This document shows, one piece after another, positions 17,742 through 27,000 of a stretch of DNA of 64,000 nucleotides. Numbering within the stretch: the stretch's first letter is position 1; every line of letters starts with the position of its first letter. The notes beneath the pieces are model-generated. The model was not told where the DNA came from. It saw nothing but the letters and a program-made list of their open reading frames with translations, and ran no database searches. This DNA is from Paenibacillus sp. MAEPY2 (GTDB taxonomy: Bacteria; Bacillota; Bacilli; Paenibacillales; Paenibacillaceae), in the NCBI RefSeq assembly GCF_000499205.1, contig NZ_AWUK01000014.1, positions 1 to 64,000 on the forward strand. The letters are read 5' to 3'. The position numbers and the translations under genes are program-made.

Positions 17742-18132
17742 GTTAAGTCACCTTCTCTAATCATCTTAATCCGGCTCACGTCAGACTCCATCGTAATGCT
17801 CAAGCATGTGACTGTCAAATGAACGAAAGATCTGCAGACCAAAACACATACAGGAGTACTATCCTGGAGTCGGGATCAAACGCAGAATAAGACCTATAAG
17901 CGAGACCATGAATGAGATATTCATCTCTCCATAACTTAACTTATCTGCTTATATCGTATTATTTACCCGGTTCCTCCCGCATAGAAGCGTGTTTTGCATT
18001 ATTGAATGCACCGGACCTATTCCTTGCTTATCTTACGCAGGATCATAGCCTGTTGATACTAATAGCTTCAACTGAAATTAAATCCTGCAAATTACGGATA
18101 TAAACCAGGGACAATGACCTGTGTATGCAGCA
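17742..18132. other. Gene-free spacer upstream of alr
   Basis: No credible reading frame or RNA gene is visible on either strand. The alr promoter is expected here but no clear -35/-10 pair could be picked out. Confidence 0.4.
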
Positions 18133-18161
18133 AAGCACCGGAGAAATCATCTCCGATGCTT
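18133..18161 (-). terminator. Terminator of the ydcC-like lipoprotein gene
   Basis: AAGCACCGGAGA (18133-18144) pairs with TCTCCGATGCTT (18150-18161), with one mismatch. It lies 40 bp past the stop codon on the minus strand. Confidence 0.65.
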
Positions 18162-18200
18162 CTTAGCATTCCTTATGTTAGGACGACTATACTTTCCAAA

Positions 18201-19403
18201 TCATTTCCCTGACTCTTCCTGCATGGAGGTCGCAATCTGAATCATCTCGGTATCTGGCAAATCTGCGCTTGTAATCCTGTACTCCACTCCATCTGACATC
18301 CATGTTAGTGTCTGCAACGCATCTCCGCTTATCATTCCAAGGGTGAATCCAAGATCCAGAACACGGGATGGGGCAAGCGATACGGCTCTGTCCTGCGGCC
18401 GTGCCTCAAAGATCGTGTAATTATACGTTCCTTCATAGCGGAGCATAACCGAATAGTCTCCTGATCCTTCCACGATCTGATCGTCTTTCAGCTTGACTCC
18501 TTCTGGGGCGTAGGTCGGCTGAATAACCCCGAAGCTGCCTGTGCCGTCCGGCTCTGCCGATGTCGGTTCTTCCGTGCCTTGCCCGCTGGCTGGGTCTTCC
18601 GAACCTTGCTGCTCGGCGTTATCGCTCACACCGGTCTGGCCATCACTAACGGTTCCGCTTGGATTCGATGCAGAACCTTCCTCTGTTGCAGCTTGAGGAT
18701 TGGTAGCCTCTTTGCCATCCCCAGCAGGAGCCGCGCCTGAGTCCGTACCGGCCTTGCCACCATTTTCTGAAGCAGCCGTCATATTACGCTGCATGTCAAA
18801 CGCGTCTTTCTCAAATTCGGTACCAAATTTGAAGCTATCGAACTTCACATCCACGACCACATTGGCATTCGAATCAGATACTTCTACCTGCTTCGGTGCG
18901 TAATCGCTTTTGTTTAACCATATTTTCTGTCTGACCAATGCATGTGTATTGTAGTTGGCAGCTACATCGAAAACATAGCTTTCCTTCTCATCGGCAAACT
19001 GGCGGGTCGAATCACCTGTTATACTGCGGATCAGCGTCTCGTAGAGGTAAACCTGGCCTTGATTATCCGGCCAGTTACTCTGGAAACGGAAGCTTTTGTT
19101 CTGGCTCGGCGTCAGGACAAATACGCCTTCATCATTACGCAGTACAATTTGCGTTACATCCTTTTTGGCATTCGTTAACGCGATACGATAATACGAAGGC
19201 TTTTGATGCCATACCTCGACCTTGTACTGCTGCGGCGTATCTCCGGTATGCAGCGTCATGACGCCTGCCCCCTGATAACTTTCCATTTCTCCTACGACTT
19301 CGTTCAGATCTTTGACCACGGCTGCCGCATCCTTCTTCCCGCAGGCGGCAAGTAAGGTCGATAAGACCAATACCATGGCAAGCATCCATGATATTCGGCG
19401 CAT
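18201..19403 (-). CDS. LolA-like sporulation lipoprotein (YdcC family)
   Basis: 400 aa lipoprotein: a signal peptide with lipobox LLAAC (Cys21), then a LolA/LolB-like beta-barrel half (about 40-200, VVGEMESYQGAGVMTLHTGD, KVEVWHQKPSYYRIAL), then a low-complexity linker rich in Gly, Ser, Glu and Thr (about 205-290), then a C-terminal YdcC-type domain. Homologs include B. subtilis YdcC, a sporulation protein, and clostridial GerS (established family link as I recall). The start is ATG 19403 behind AAAGGGGATGATGTC. It lies next to alr as in B. subtilis. Confidence 0.85.
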   Translation of the reverse strand: MRRISWMLAMVLVLSTLLAACGKKDAAAVVKDLNEVVGEMESYQGAGVMTLHTGDTPQQYKVEVWHQKPSYYRIALTNAKKDVTQIVLRNDEGVFVLTPSQNKSFRFQSNWPDNQGQVYLYETLIRSITGDSTRQFADEKESYVFDVAANYNTHALVRQKIWLNKSDYAPKQVEVSDSNANVVVDVKFDSFKFGTEFEKDAFDMQRNMTAASENGGKAGTDSGAAPAGDGKEATNPQAATEEGSASNPSGTVSDGQTGVSDNAEQQGSEDPASGQGTEEPTSAEPDGTGSFGVIQPTYAPEGVKLKDDQIVEGSGDYSVMLRYEGTYNYTIFEARPQDRAVSLAPSRVLDLGFTLGMISGDALQTLTWMSDGVEYRITSADLPDTEMIQIATSMQEESGK

Positions 19404-19700
19404 GACATCATCCCCTTTAGCACATGTTTTCACTTCAGGATTGTGCGTACAGCAGAACCCCTACTTGATTAGTACATGTTATGAGGGACTTGTTCGATAT
19501 ATGCGGACTAGTTTGACAAGCATTCCCTTTTTTCAAATGCCGCAATACCCTATTTGGTAACAAAATCAGTCTCGGGTAGGATGTGAAATTCAACCAGATT
19601 CTTCATAGTAAATACAGATAACAACTCAACCAATGCAATTACATACCGCTATGATGTAGCTTAATTGAGGTACAACTCTATTTCAAATTGGAGGGAAATA

Positions 19701-21194
19701 ATGAATACAACCTATCATCACTCATTGCTGAATGGATTGGATGATTTTGTGGAAGAGCAGCTTCAACGCTGGAAAGGCGTAGGTGTGGCAGTAGCGGTCA
19801 TCCACAAGGATGAAGTTATTTTGCAAAAAGGATACGGTTATCGCGACCTGGAGTCCAAGCTCGAAGTTACGCCCAATACACTATTTGCGATCGGTTCCAG
19901 TACCAAAGCCTTTACAGCATCAACAGCTGCCCTGCTCGTCGATCAGGACATTCTGAAGTGGGACACGCCTGTTCGAACGTATTTGAAAGACTTCAAAATG
20001 TTCGATCCCGTAACCACAGAACGTCTGACCATCCGCGATATGCTCTGTCATCGCTCCGGACTTCCAAGGCACGATATGATGTGGTACAACTCATCACGGA
20101 GCAGAGAAGAACTCGTAAACGCGCTTCAGTATCTGGAGCCAAATGAAGACTTTCGGAACAAGTGGCAATACCAGAATCTGATGTATATGGCGGCTGGTTA
20201 TCTGGTGGGGCAACTCAAAGGAACTTCATGGGAGAATGTTGTTCTAGAGTCTCTGTTTAATCCCCTCGGTATGAATTCAAGTGTCCTCTCTGTCGATGAG
20301 ATGCAGAATCAACCTGACTTCGCCTTCCCTTATATGGATCAAAACGGAAAGAGTACACGAATACCTTTTCGAAAAATAGATTCCGTAGGCCCCGCTGGCT
20401 CCATTAACAGCAATCTGGTCGATATGATTGCCTGGGTGCAATTTCAATTGAATCAAGGGCAACAGGATGGGAATCAACTGATCTCCAAAGAGCAGTTGGC
20501 TGTTATGCACAGCCCGCAAATGGCTTGTACTTCACCATTCCACAGCAAAGAGCTGCCTGTTAGCACGTACGGTCTGGGCTGGATGATTGATTCTTATCGC
20601 GGACACGCCATGATTCATCACGGCGGAGCAATCGATGGATTCGCTTCACAGGTTGCCTTTTTACCAGAGGAACAGATCGGTGTTGTGGTCCTTTGCAATA
20701 CCAATGGGAGCGTTCTTCCCTACACGATTTCTTTTAACGTTATTGATCGTTTGCTTGAAGTGGAACCTGTGGATTGGAGCGGGAGATTAGCCAAATTAGT
20801 GGCTGGAGAATCGAATGAAACTGAAGCAGCCACAGATACCATAGAAACACCAACTACTTCAGAAACCTCTGTTGTGGAAAAACCAGACGAAACCCAGGTT
20901 CACCCCCATGATCGTCCTATCCATGCTTATGCGGGCAGCTATACACATCCGGGTTACGGCGAAATCGTTATTCAACAGTCGAATGATGGGCTACAAGCCA
21001 CCTTGAATGCCATTGACATGCCTATGGAATACACAGGAAATGATACTTTTTCCGTAGAACTTACCCTCTTTGGCCTGAAGGTCACATTTACATTTAAGAT
21101 GGATGAACAAGATAGCGTAAGCTCTCTATCCATTCCGTTGCTGCTTGAACCGGGCACGAATCCAATTGAATTTATAAAGACACCATCCGTCTAA
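19701..21194 (+). CDS. Serine hydrolase, beta-lactamase/class C fold
   Basis: 497 aa. The catalytic SxxK is SSTK (residues 66-69) and YxN occurs as YQN near residue 158, followed by a HGGAIDGFAS motif in the third position used by this family. Typical roles are D-alanyl or ester hydrolysis. No signal peptide, so cytoplasmic or atypically exported. The C-terminal part (about 410-497) is a DUF3471-like beta domain (YAGSYTHPGYGEIVIQQ). ATG 19701 follows GGAGGGAAATA. The 297-bp spacer upstream has no other gene. Confidence 0.9.
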   Translation: MNTTYHHSLLNGLDDFVEEQLQRWKGVGVAVAVIHKDEVILQKGYGYRDLESKLEVTPNTLFAIGSSTKAFTASTAALLVDQDILKWDTPVRTYLKDFKMFDPVTTERLTIRDMLCHRSGLPRHDMMWYNSSRSREELVNALQYLEPNEDFRNKWQYQNLMYMAAGYLVGQLKGTSWENVVLESLFNPLGMNSSVLSVDEMQNQPDFAFPYMDQNGKSTRIPFRKIDSVGPAGSINSNLVDMIAWVQFQLNQGQQDGNQLISKEQLAVMHSPQMACTSPFHSKELPVSTYGLGWMIDSYRGHAMIHHGGAIDGFASQVAFLPEEQIGVVVLCNTNGSVLPYTISFNVIDRLLEVEPVDWSGRLAKLVAGESNETEAATDTIETPTTSETSVVEKPDETQVHPHDRPIHAYAGSYTHPGYGEIVIQQSNDGLQATLNAIDMPMEYTGNDTFSVELTLFGLKVTFTFKMDEQDSVSSLSIPLLLEPGTNPIEFIKTPSV

Positions 21195-21206
21195 AAACAT
21201 CCCCTA

Positions 21207-21260
21207 CCGGCCTATCCCATTGTGAAGTTACACACTCTACCACAATGGGATATATGCCGG
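21207..21260. terminator. Bidirectional terminator overlapping the 3' end of the SgrR-like gene
   Basis: CCGGCCTATCCCATTGTG (21207-21224) pairs with CACAATGGGATATATGCCGG (21241-21260), interrupted by a small bulge. The right arm is inside the last codons of the SgrR-like gene, which ends at 21237. The hairpin thus serves the convergent genes on both sides. Confidence 0.7.
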
Positions 21261-23120
21261 ATAACTCGCATTCTCTTCTTCTGTATTCGGACTTCTCTTC
21301 ACCCACAGTCGACGCAGATCTGGCATGCCGAATGAAACTACACGATAATCCTGAAGCGAAGCGTGGTGTGCATGTTCTTCCCTGAAGCTGTATGTAGGCA
21401 GGAGCACAGCCTCATGAATAAGCCGCTCCTCCAACGTCATTAGCATACGCAATCGCTCAGCACTATCCTGAATCATAACGACACGTCTGCATTCATGTTC
21501 AAGCTCGCTTTTTCGTTGGTCATCCAGCGCAATGAGAAGTAACGTATTCTGGAACGTATACATCGTAAGCAGGCTTAATGTGAGATGGTCATCGAACACC
21601 TCACCCGTGTATATCAGATCGCAAGAAGCAAACTCATCATGGTACACAGCATCTACCGGATTACCTGGTATAACACTCACCTTCAGTCCAATAAGCTCAC
21701 AGCGATGTGCGAACCAGTCCATATCTGTCTCCATTTTCTCGCCTTCCTCTACCCACACATTCATAATCTGGCCTGCGTAACTGCTGCGTTGTAACAGCTC
21801 TGAAGCTCTTGTAAGAGATGATTCAGCGAAGGTGGCTGTATGCTTTAATGCCCGCTGCAATTGATGGGTTTGCTCTAATTGATGGGTCTGCTCTAATTGC
21901 TCCAGGGATTCCTGCTTCTCCTCGGACTTGTCTCGAACCAGGCTATAGGTAGCCTCTATACTTGTACGTGCCAATTCCTCCACCATCTCCTGTGGATTCA
22001 TTAGTTGCTGAACAGCCTGACGGAAGTATATGTCCTGCTGCGGACCTTCTTTTCGCATATTAAACGTCATGTACACACCACCATGAACCTCATGCTGCAC
22101 CGATCGAGCTTGTCCGTCCGGAAACAAATCCTGTTTGATCACCGACTCCACCAGATTTGACTGAGGAAGCTGCCATATTTCAACCCGATCAATAAAAGCC
22201 CGGCCCCTAAAATGGGAGGGAAAGACGTCCATGACAAGCAGCTTGGGATGATTTCGCGTCAATCGGTAAGGTCCCGTACCAATCGGATGCATGGGGTCCA
22301 GCTCTATATCACGGGGCAAGATGGAAGCATTCATACTGCTCATAAGATCCGGAAACATATAGTTGGGAAATCTTAACACAAAACGCACCGTAAGCTCATC
22401 TAACGTCTCTATACGATGAATGGAGCCAAAAAGCGGCCTGCAAGGGCACCCCTGATCTGAAATAATTCGTTCAAACGTATATCTGACGTCTTCTGCATCA
22501 AGTATCCTGCCGTGGTGAAACCGTATGCCTTTGTGCAAATAAAATGTCCACTCTGTTCCCTCCTGATTGCTCTCCCACGCCACAGCAAGGCTCGGTTCAC
22601 AGACCTGACGTTCAGCATTATACTGCACCAAACGATCAAATACCTCCGCAATAATTCCAACTTCTCCCCACATGGCAGCCTGAGTCGGGTCCAACGTCTC
22701 AAAGGCCGTTTCCTGTGGAATACGCAGTGTATCCATTCTTCCACGAGCGCTTTGATCGGAACGCAGTCCGAACTGGCCCTGCAATCCTTGCATCAATATT
22801 TCCTGCAACGAGAATGGCATGGTTGAAGCTAGCACATAGGCCTCCTCCAGCTTGTTTCCCTGCAATAGTCGGTCGAATCGTTCCTGAACAGCCTGCAGCA
22901 GAGGATGGCAAAACACGAGCACCGATGTTTTCCCTCTACCGCGTTGTGGGCTCCATCTGACCCAGCCTTGATCCATAAATTTGTTCATAATCAAATTCAT
23001 ATTGCGCATCGTACAACATAAATGATTCGCCAGTTCACGAATCGTTGTATGTATTTCTTCCTCTTCGTCCACGTTCGAAAAGGCCATGCGAAGCTGAATA
23101 TAATGATCCACGACCTCCAC
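21237..23120 (-). CDS. SgrR-like regulator: winged helix fused to a solute-binding domain
   Basis: About 627 aa. An N-terminal SgrR-type HTH (about 1-115, VDHYIQLRMAF, then TIRELANHLCCTMRNMNLIMNKFMDQGW and RGRGKTSVLVF) is fused to an SBP_bac_5 peptide/sugar-binding domain (about 165-600, FETLDPTQAAMWGEVGIIAEVFDRL, and GTEWTFYLHKGIRFHHG). In E. coli, SgrR senses sugar-phosphate stress and activates the divergent efflux gene setA. Here it is divergent from an MFS gene, the same logic. GTG 23120 is preferred (AAAGGAAGGGAAGATA upstream). A QLEQTHQLEQTHQLQ repeat occurs near residue 455. Confidence 0.85.
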   Translation of the reverse strand: MEVVDHYIQLRMAFSNVDEEEEIHTTIRELANHLCCTMRNMNLIMNKFMDQGWVRWSPQRGRGKTSVLVFCHPLLQAVQERFDRLLQGNKLEEAYVLASTMPFSLQEILMQGLQGQFGLRSDQSARGRMDTLRIPQETAFETLDPTQAAMWGEVGIIAEVFDRLVQYNAERQVCEPSLAVAWESNQEGTEWTFYLHKGIRFHHGRILDAEDVRYTFERIISDQGCPCRPLFGSIHRIETLDELTVRFVLRFPNYMFPDLMSSMNASILPRDIELDPMHPIGTGPYRLTRNHPKLLVMDVFPSHFRGRAFIDRVEIWQLPQSNLVESVIKQDLFPDGQARSVQHEVHGGVYMTFNMRKEGPQQDIYFRQAVQQLMNPQEMVEELARTSIEATYSLVRDKSEEKQESLEQLEQTHQLEQTHQLQRALKHTATFAESSLTRASELLQRSSYAGQIMNVWVEEGEKMETDMDWFAHRCELIGLKVSVIPGNPVDAVYHDEFASCDLIYTGEVFDDHLTLSLLTMYTFQNTLLLIALDDQRKSELEHECRRVVMIQDSAERLRMLMTLEERLIHEAVLLPTYSFREEHAHHASLQDYRVVSFGMPDLRRLWVKRSPNTEEENASYPAYIPLW

Positions 23121-23252
23121 TATCTTCCCTTCCTTTCCTTCTCCCAAGTAAAATACGAAATACACTCTTATGCTTCTACAGTTTTTCTTCAGGTTTTCCT
23201 CCATTATACTCAGGTACATCGACAACACCAGCAGAAAGGAAGAGCGCTGAAC

Positions 23253-24503
23253 ATGAAATATACGGATTTGCATCGCAACATCAGGATTCGCATCATTACT
23301 GATTTTTTTGCGGATCTGACTCAGAAATCTATTATTCCTTTTATGGCGATTTATCTAAGTGTTCAGATTGGTGCAGGCTGGGCAGGTATATTGTTAACTA
23401 TTAATATTGCGGCCTCCATGCTCGTTGGCTTGGGCGCAGGATACTGGTCTGACCGAGTCGGGCGCAAGAAACTGATGATATTCGCTCAAAGTATGCAGTT
23501 GTTCGCCCTGTTCTGGCTGGCTGCTGCCAACTCCCCATGGATGAACTCTGTTCCTATAACTTGTGCCATGTTTTTGCTTAGCAGCATCAGTTCGGGTATC
23601 ACCGTACCCATTGCCAATGCCATGATTGTGGACGTGAGCAGTGAACATGAACGTCGTTATGTCTATGGGCTGCAATATTGGACGACCAACGTTGCCGTTA
23701 CAATCGGAGCGATGATGGGTGGATTATTATTCGAGTCCTTCCGTTTTATTTTATTCAGTCTGGTATGGTTGGAGAGCCTGGTTACACTGTTCATTCTCTT
23801 CATATATATTCATGAAACAATGGTTAAACCACACTCGAATCAACTTAATAGCCCGAAACACAAAAATATACTGAAAACTTATGGCCTTGTATTTAGAGAC
23901 CGACGTTTTATGGTGTTTTTCACCGCGACGGTGCTGGCTGTCTCTCTGGAATTCCAATTGGATAAATACATCGCCGTTCGTCTGAAAAATGAATTCACTG
24001 CCCAACTTTTCAGTTGGGACATCTCAGGTCTGCAGATGTTCAGTCTGATCATGGCGATCAACACTGTACTCGTCGTATTAATGGCTATTCCATTCTCCAA
24101 ATGGTTGGGGCGTTTTCAATCCAGATTTGTCATGACCGTCGGCATGTGTCTTTACACCGCTGGTTTTGCCGTGCTCGCTTTCAGCAATTGGGCCTGGCTG
24201 CTTATTATGTCCGCTGTACTCCTGACCATTGGTGAGCTCATGTATGCGCCTGTCCGTCAGTTCATGCTTGCTGGCATGATTCCCGACTCCAATCGTGCTG
24301 CCTATATGGCTGCTGACGGCATGAGCTATAACGCGGCTGCTCTGCTTGGTAGTCTAGGCCTAACGGCTGGCGCATTTCTGCCTTCGTATGCAATGGCCGG
24401 CCTGTATGTATTGATGGGGATCGGCGCTCTCATATTTTTCCGTCATTCCCTTCGGCCATCAGCGGGTCAAGGTGAACCACGACTATGTGCAGATGCATCC
24501 TGA
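23253..24503 (+). CDS. MFS transporter (putative efflux) divergent from the SgrR-like regulator
   Basis: 416 aa with about 12 membrane segments. The MFS signature GYWSDRVGRKKLMIFAQ lies in loop 2-3 (about residues 65-80). ATG 23253 is preceded by AGAAAGGAAGAG. The frame is open further upstream but lacks a ribosome site and would overlap the regulator's coding start. By analogy with sgrR-setA it may export sugars or a toxic analogue; substrate unknown. A short CCTGAA/TTCAGG hairpin lies at the stop codon (24501-24524). Confidence 0.88.
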   Translation: MKYTDLHRNIRIRIITDFFADLTQKSIIPFMAIYLSVQIGAGWAGILLTINIAASMLVGLGAGYWSDRVGRKKLMIFAQSMQLFALFWLAAANSPWMNSVPITCAMFLLSSISSGITVPIANAMIVDVSSEHERRYVYGLQYWTTNVAVTIGAMMGGLLFESFRFILFSLVWLESLVTLFILFIYIHETMVKPHSNQLNSPKHKNILKTYGLVFRDRRFMVFFTATVLAVSLEFQLDKYIAVRLKNEFTAQLFSWDISGLQMFSLIMAINTVLVVLMAIPFSKWLGRFQSRFVMTVGMCLYTAGFAVLAFSNWAWLLIMSAVLLTIGELMYAPVRQFMLAGMIPDSNRAAYMAADGMSYNAAALLGSLGLTAGAFLPSYAMAGLYVLMGIGALIFFRHSLRPSAGQGEPRLCADAS

Positions 24504-24661
24504 ATACCCCCCCCTCTTCAGGCTGTATTTGGCTCATTGTTGTTCTGAATTCTATTGGGATGTACACATCTTAATCTACTATCTTGAAACCGATCGTGTC
24601 CGTAATCAGTAATAAACAGGAGAGTTCTTTTTACAAAATTTTCTTTAGAAGGAGTGTTTGC

Positions 24662-26836
24662 ATGCATTTATCCAACCGAAGCACCCGCTTCAGGCTCACC
24701 TCCCTAACCGGGGCGTTCATGGCGTTTGTCCTGTCCCTCAGTCTATGGGCACCCGCCGTTCAGGCGGAAACCGCACCCGCTGCGGTCAATGAAAAGGGGA
24801 AGGCAACAGCGCTGACTACTGATTCCGCTGCAGCTTTTCTCGATACATTTTTCGATTCCCCTGAAGCGAAGGCCCAATATGTTGGCGCTTCCGTAATCGT
24901 TGTCAAAAATGGAAAAGTCGTAGCAGAGAAAGGCTATGGATATTCCGATTTGGAGAGCAAAACACCGGTTGATCCAAAAAGTACCATCTTTCGTATCGCC
25001 TCGGTCTCCAAAACATTTACGTCAGCCGCTGTCATGCAGCTCGTGGAGCAAGGCAAAGTCGATTTAAAAGCCGACTTTCAAACCTATGTCAAAGGACTGG
25101 AATTCGATAACCCTTTTGACAAACCTGTAACAGTGGAGAATCTGCTCACACACACCACCGGATTCGAGATTCGCGACCCACAGCAGGAAGACATCCATAA
25201 TGACTTCGACAAAATTGTATCGATGGAGGATTATGCCAAGTTACATATGCCACCTGTCGTTCGAGAACCTGGTAGCGCCTACATGTACGACAACTTCTCC
25301 TTCCTGCTGCTTGGCATGATTGTGGAGAATGTCAGCGGCGAACCGTTCGAAACGTATATGCAGCAACATATCTTTAAACCTCTGGGTATGGATAACAGCA
25401 GTTTCATGCTGAACGGCAAGTTCAAAAACCAACTTGCAACAGCCTATGATGCGGCTCATAATCCACTTGGCCTATATACCCTTTCCCCAACACCTATGCC
25501 TCAAGGTGGCATGCTCTCAACAGCTGAGGATATCGGGAAATTCATGATTGCTTTCCTGAATGATGGTGTGAAGGATAACGAACGTATTTTGAAGGAATCT
25601 ACTGTAAAAAGCATGGAACAATACCGCTCTTCTATTCATCCGCTGCTACCAGATACGGCTTACGGATTTGAAGCTGCTTTTCAGCTTCCGGGTGCAGGCA
25701 GCAGTTCCAAAATTATTACCAAAGCTGGCGACCTGATCGGATTCAGCTCTTATCTGTTCCTAATTCCTGAGCAAAACACGGGCGTCTTCCTTACCTACAA
25801 CCAGACAGGAGTACTTCGTAATCTGTTCTATCCGGCCTTTATTCAGACGTTCTTCCCGCAATATGCGGAACCAGTCAAGTTCAAGGAATATAAACCCCAA
25901 TCTGCCGATGAGCTGCAACGCTTCGCTGGGCTTTACGCAGATCTGCGGCTGAGCACGATTGTCAGCTCCCTGAAAGATGGCGGCACAGAACCTGGAAAAT
26001 TAAGCATTTCCGACGTCTTCCTCGGCCCACGTACCCTGATTCAGGTTGAAGAGAACCTCTTCAAGGATGAGTTAACAGGTCAGTTCACGGCGTTCAAGGA
26101 AAATGCTGATGGAACCATCTATATGAAAGAACCTTATCTCAACCCAATGGGCTATGAGAAAAAAGGGCAAAAGCCTCAAGGTTTCCGGGATGTTCGTGAG
26201 AACAGCCCTTATGCTGAAGCCATCTATGGATTACAATCGCTTGGATACTATACCAATGATGCAAGTGAAGCTTTTCAACCCAAAAATGCCGTTACACGGG
26301 CTGAATTCATTGAGGACGTCCTTAAAATGAGCGGACTGAAAGCCAGCAAAACGACGCCACCTGCGGATACCGATTGGGCTACCCATCCTGCTGCAGGTTA
26401 TATTCAGCTTGGTTATGAATCTGGCATGATCACGGGTGCGGATGAGAAACAGTTCAAGCCGGATCAGGTCATTACCCGTCAGGAAGCGATGGTGATGATC
26501 TGGAGAACTCTCCAGCTTCAATACCCAAATGAACTGTTCGAGGATGTGAAGCTGGCCGGGCAGACAGATGCCTGGGCTGTGCCTGCGATTCAAATGATGG
26601 TTAAGCTTGGTATCCACGGTCCTGAAGTGAAGGTGCTCGAGGATGGATCGGTTGACTTCCTCTCTCGTAAACCACTGATCCGTCAGGAAGAAGCCTCGAT
26701 TATGTACCAATTGTTTACACAGCCAACCGACAAGATTGTAGCTGACCTGTTGGCAAAGCAGCCGAAGCCCGAAACCTCCGTAGATGAGGATCCGGCCGAA
26801 GATACACCCGCGACTGCAACCGTGACTTCTGAATAA
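24662..26836 (+). CDS. Exported serine hydrolase (beta-lactamase fold) with SLH domains
   Basis: 724 aa. A signal peptide ends near residue 37 (SLWAPAVQA). The beta-lactamase-like domain (about 50-420) has SxxK as SVSK and YxN as YDN in SAYMYDNFSFLLLG. About residues 525-690 hold three S-layer-homology repeats (FRDVRENSPYAEAIYGLQSLG, and AGYIQLGYESGMITGADEKQFKPDQVITRQEAMVMI, the second and third typical), which would attach it to the cell wall or S-layer. ATG 24662 follows AGAAGGAG. The two class C-like hydrolases in this segment share family but not close sequence. Confidence 0.9.
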   Translation: MHLSNRSTRFRLTSLTGAFMAFVLSLSLWAPAVQAETAPAAVNEKGKATALTTDSAAAFLDTFFDSPEAKAQYVGASVIVVKNGKVVAEKGYGYSDLESKTPVDPKSTIFRIASVSKTFTSAAVMQLVEQGKVDLKADFQTYVKGLEFDNPFDKPVTVENLLTHTTGFEIRDPQQEDIHNDFDKIVSMEDYAKLHMPPVVREPGSAYMYDNFSFLLLGMIVENVSGEPFETYMQQHIFKPLGMDNSSFMLNGKFKNQLATAYDAAHNPLGLYTLSPTPMPQGGMLSTAEDIGKFMIAFLNDGVKDNERILKESTVKSMEQYRSSIHPLLPDTAYGFEAAFQLPGAGSSSKIITKAGDLIGFSSYLFLIPEQNTGVFLTYNQTGVLRNLFYPAFIQTFFPQYAEPVKFKEYKPQSADELQRFAGLYADLRLSTIVSSLKDGGTEPGKLSISDVFLGPRTLIQVEENLFKDELTGQFTAFKENADGTIYMKEPYLNPMGYEKKGQKPQGFRDVRENSPYAEAIYGLQSLGYYTNDASEAFQPKNAVTRAEFIEDVLKMSGLKASKTTPPADTDWATHPAAGYIQLGYESGMITGADEKQFKPDQVITRQEAMVMIWRTLQLQYPNELFEDVKLAGQTDAWAVPAIQMMVKLGIHGPEVKVLEDGSVDFLSRKPLIRQEEASIMYQLFTQPTDKIVADLLAKQPKPETSVDEDPAEDTPATATVTSE

Positions 26837-26877
26837 CCTGAATACCCACCTCATATTCAAGTTATAAAAAAAAGATA

Positions 26878-26924
26878 AACAGGCTTGTTCGAAGGAGGAA
26901 ACCCTCCTTCTGAACAAGCCTGTT
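26878..26924 (+). terminator. Strong terminator after the SLH serine hydrolase
   Basis: AACAGGCTTGTTCGAAGGAGG pairs with CCTCCTTC...GAACAAGCCTGTT with loop AAAC and one bulge, followed by TTTTGGTTT. Confidence 0.85.
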
Positions 26925-27000
26925 TTGGTTTGGGTGGCCATTACATAATATTTCCTAATAAGGTGGATTAGTTCGTTACTGCTTTAGTGAAATATTCTGA

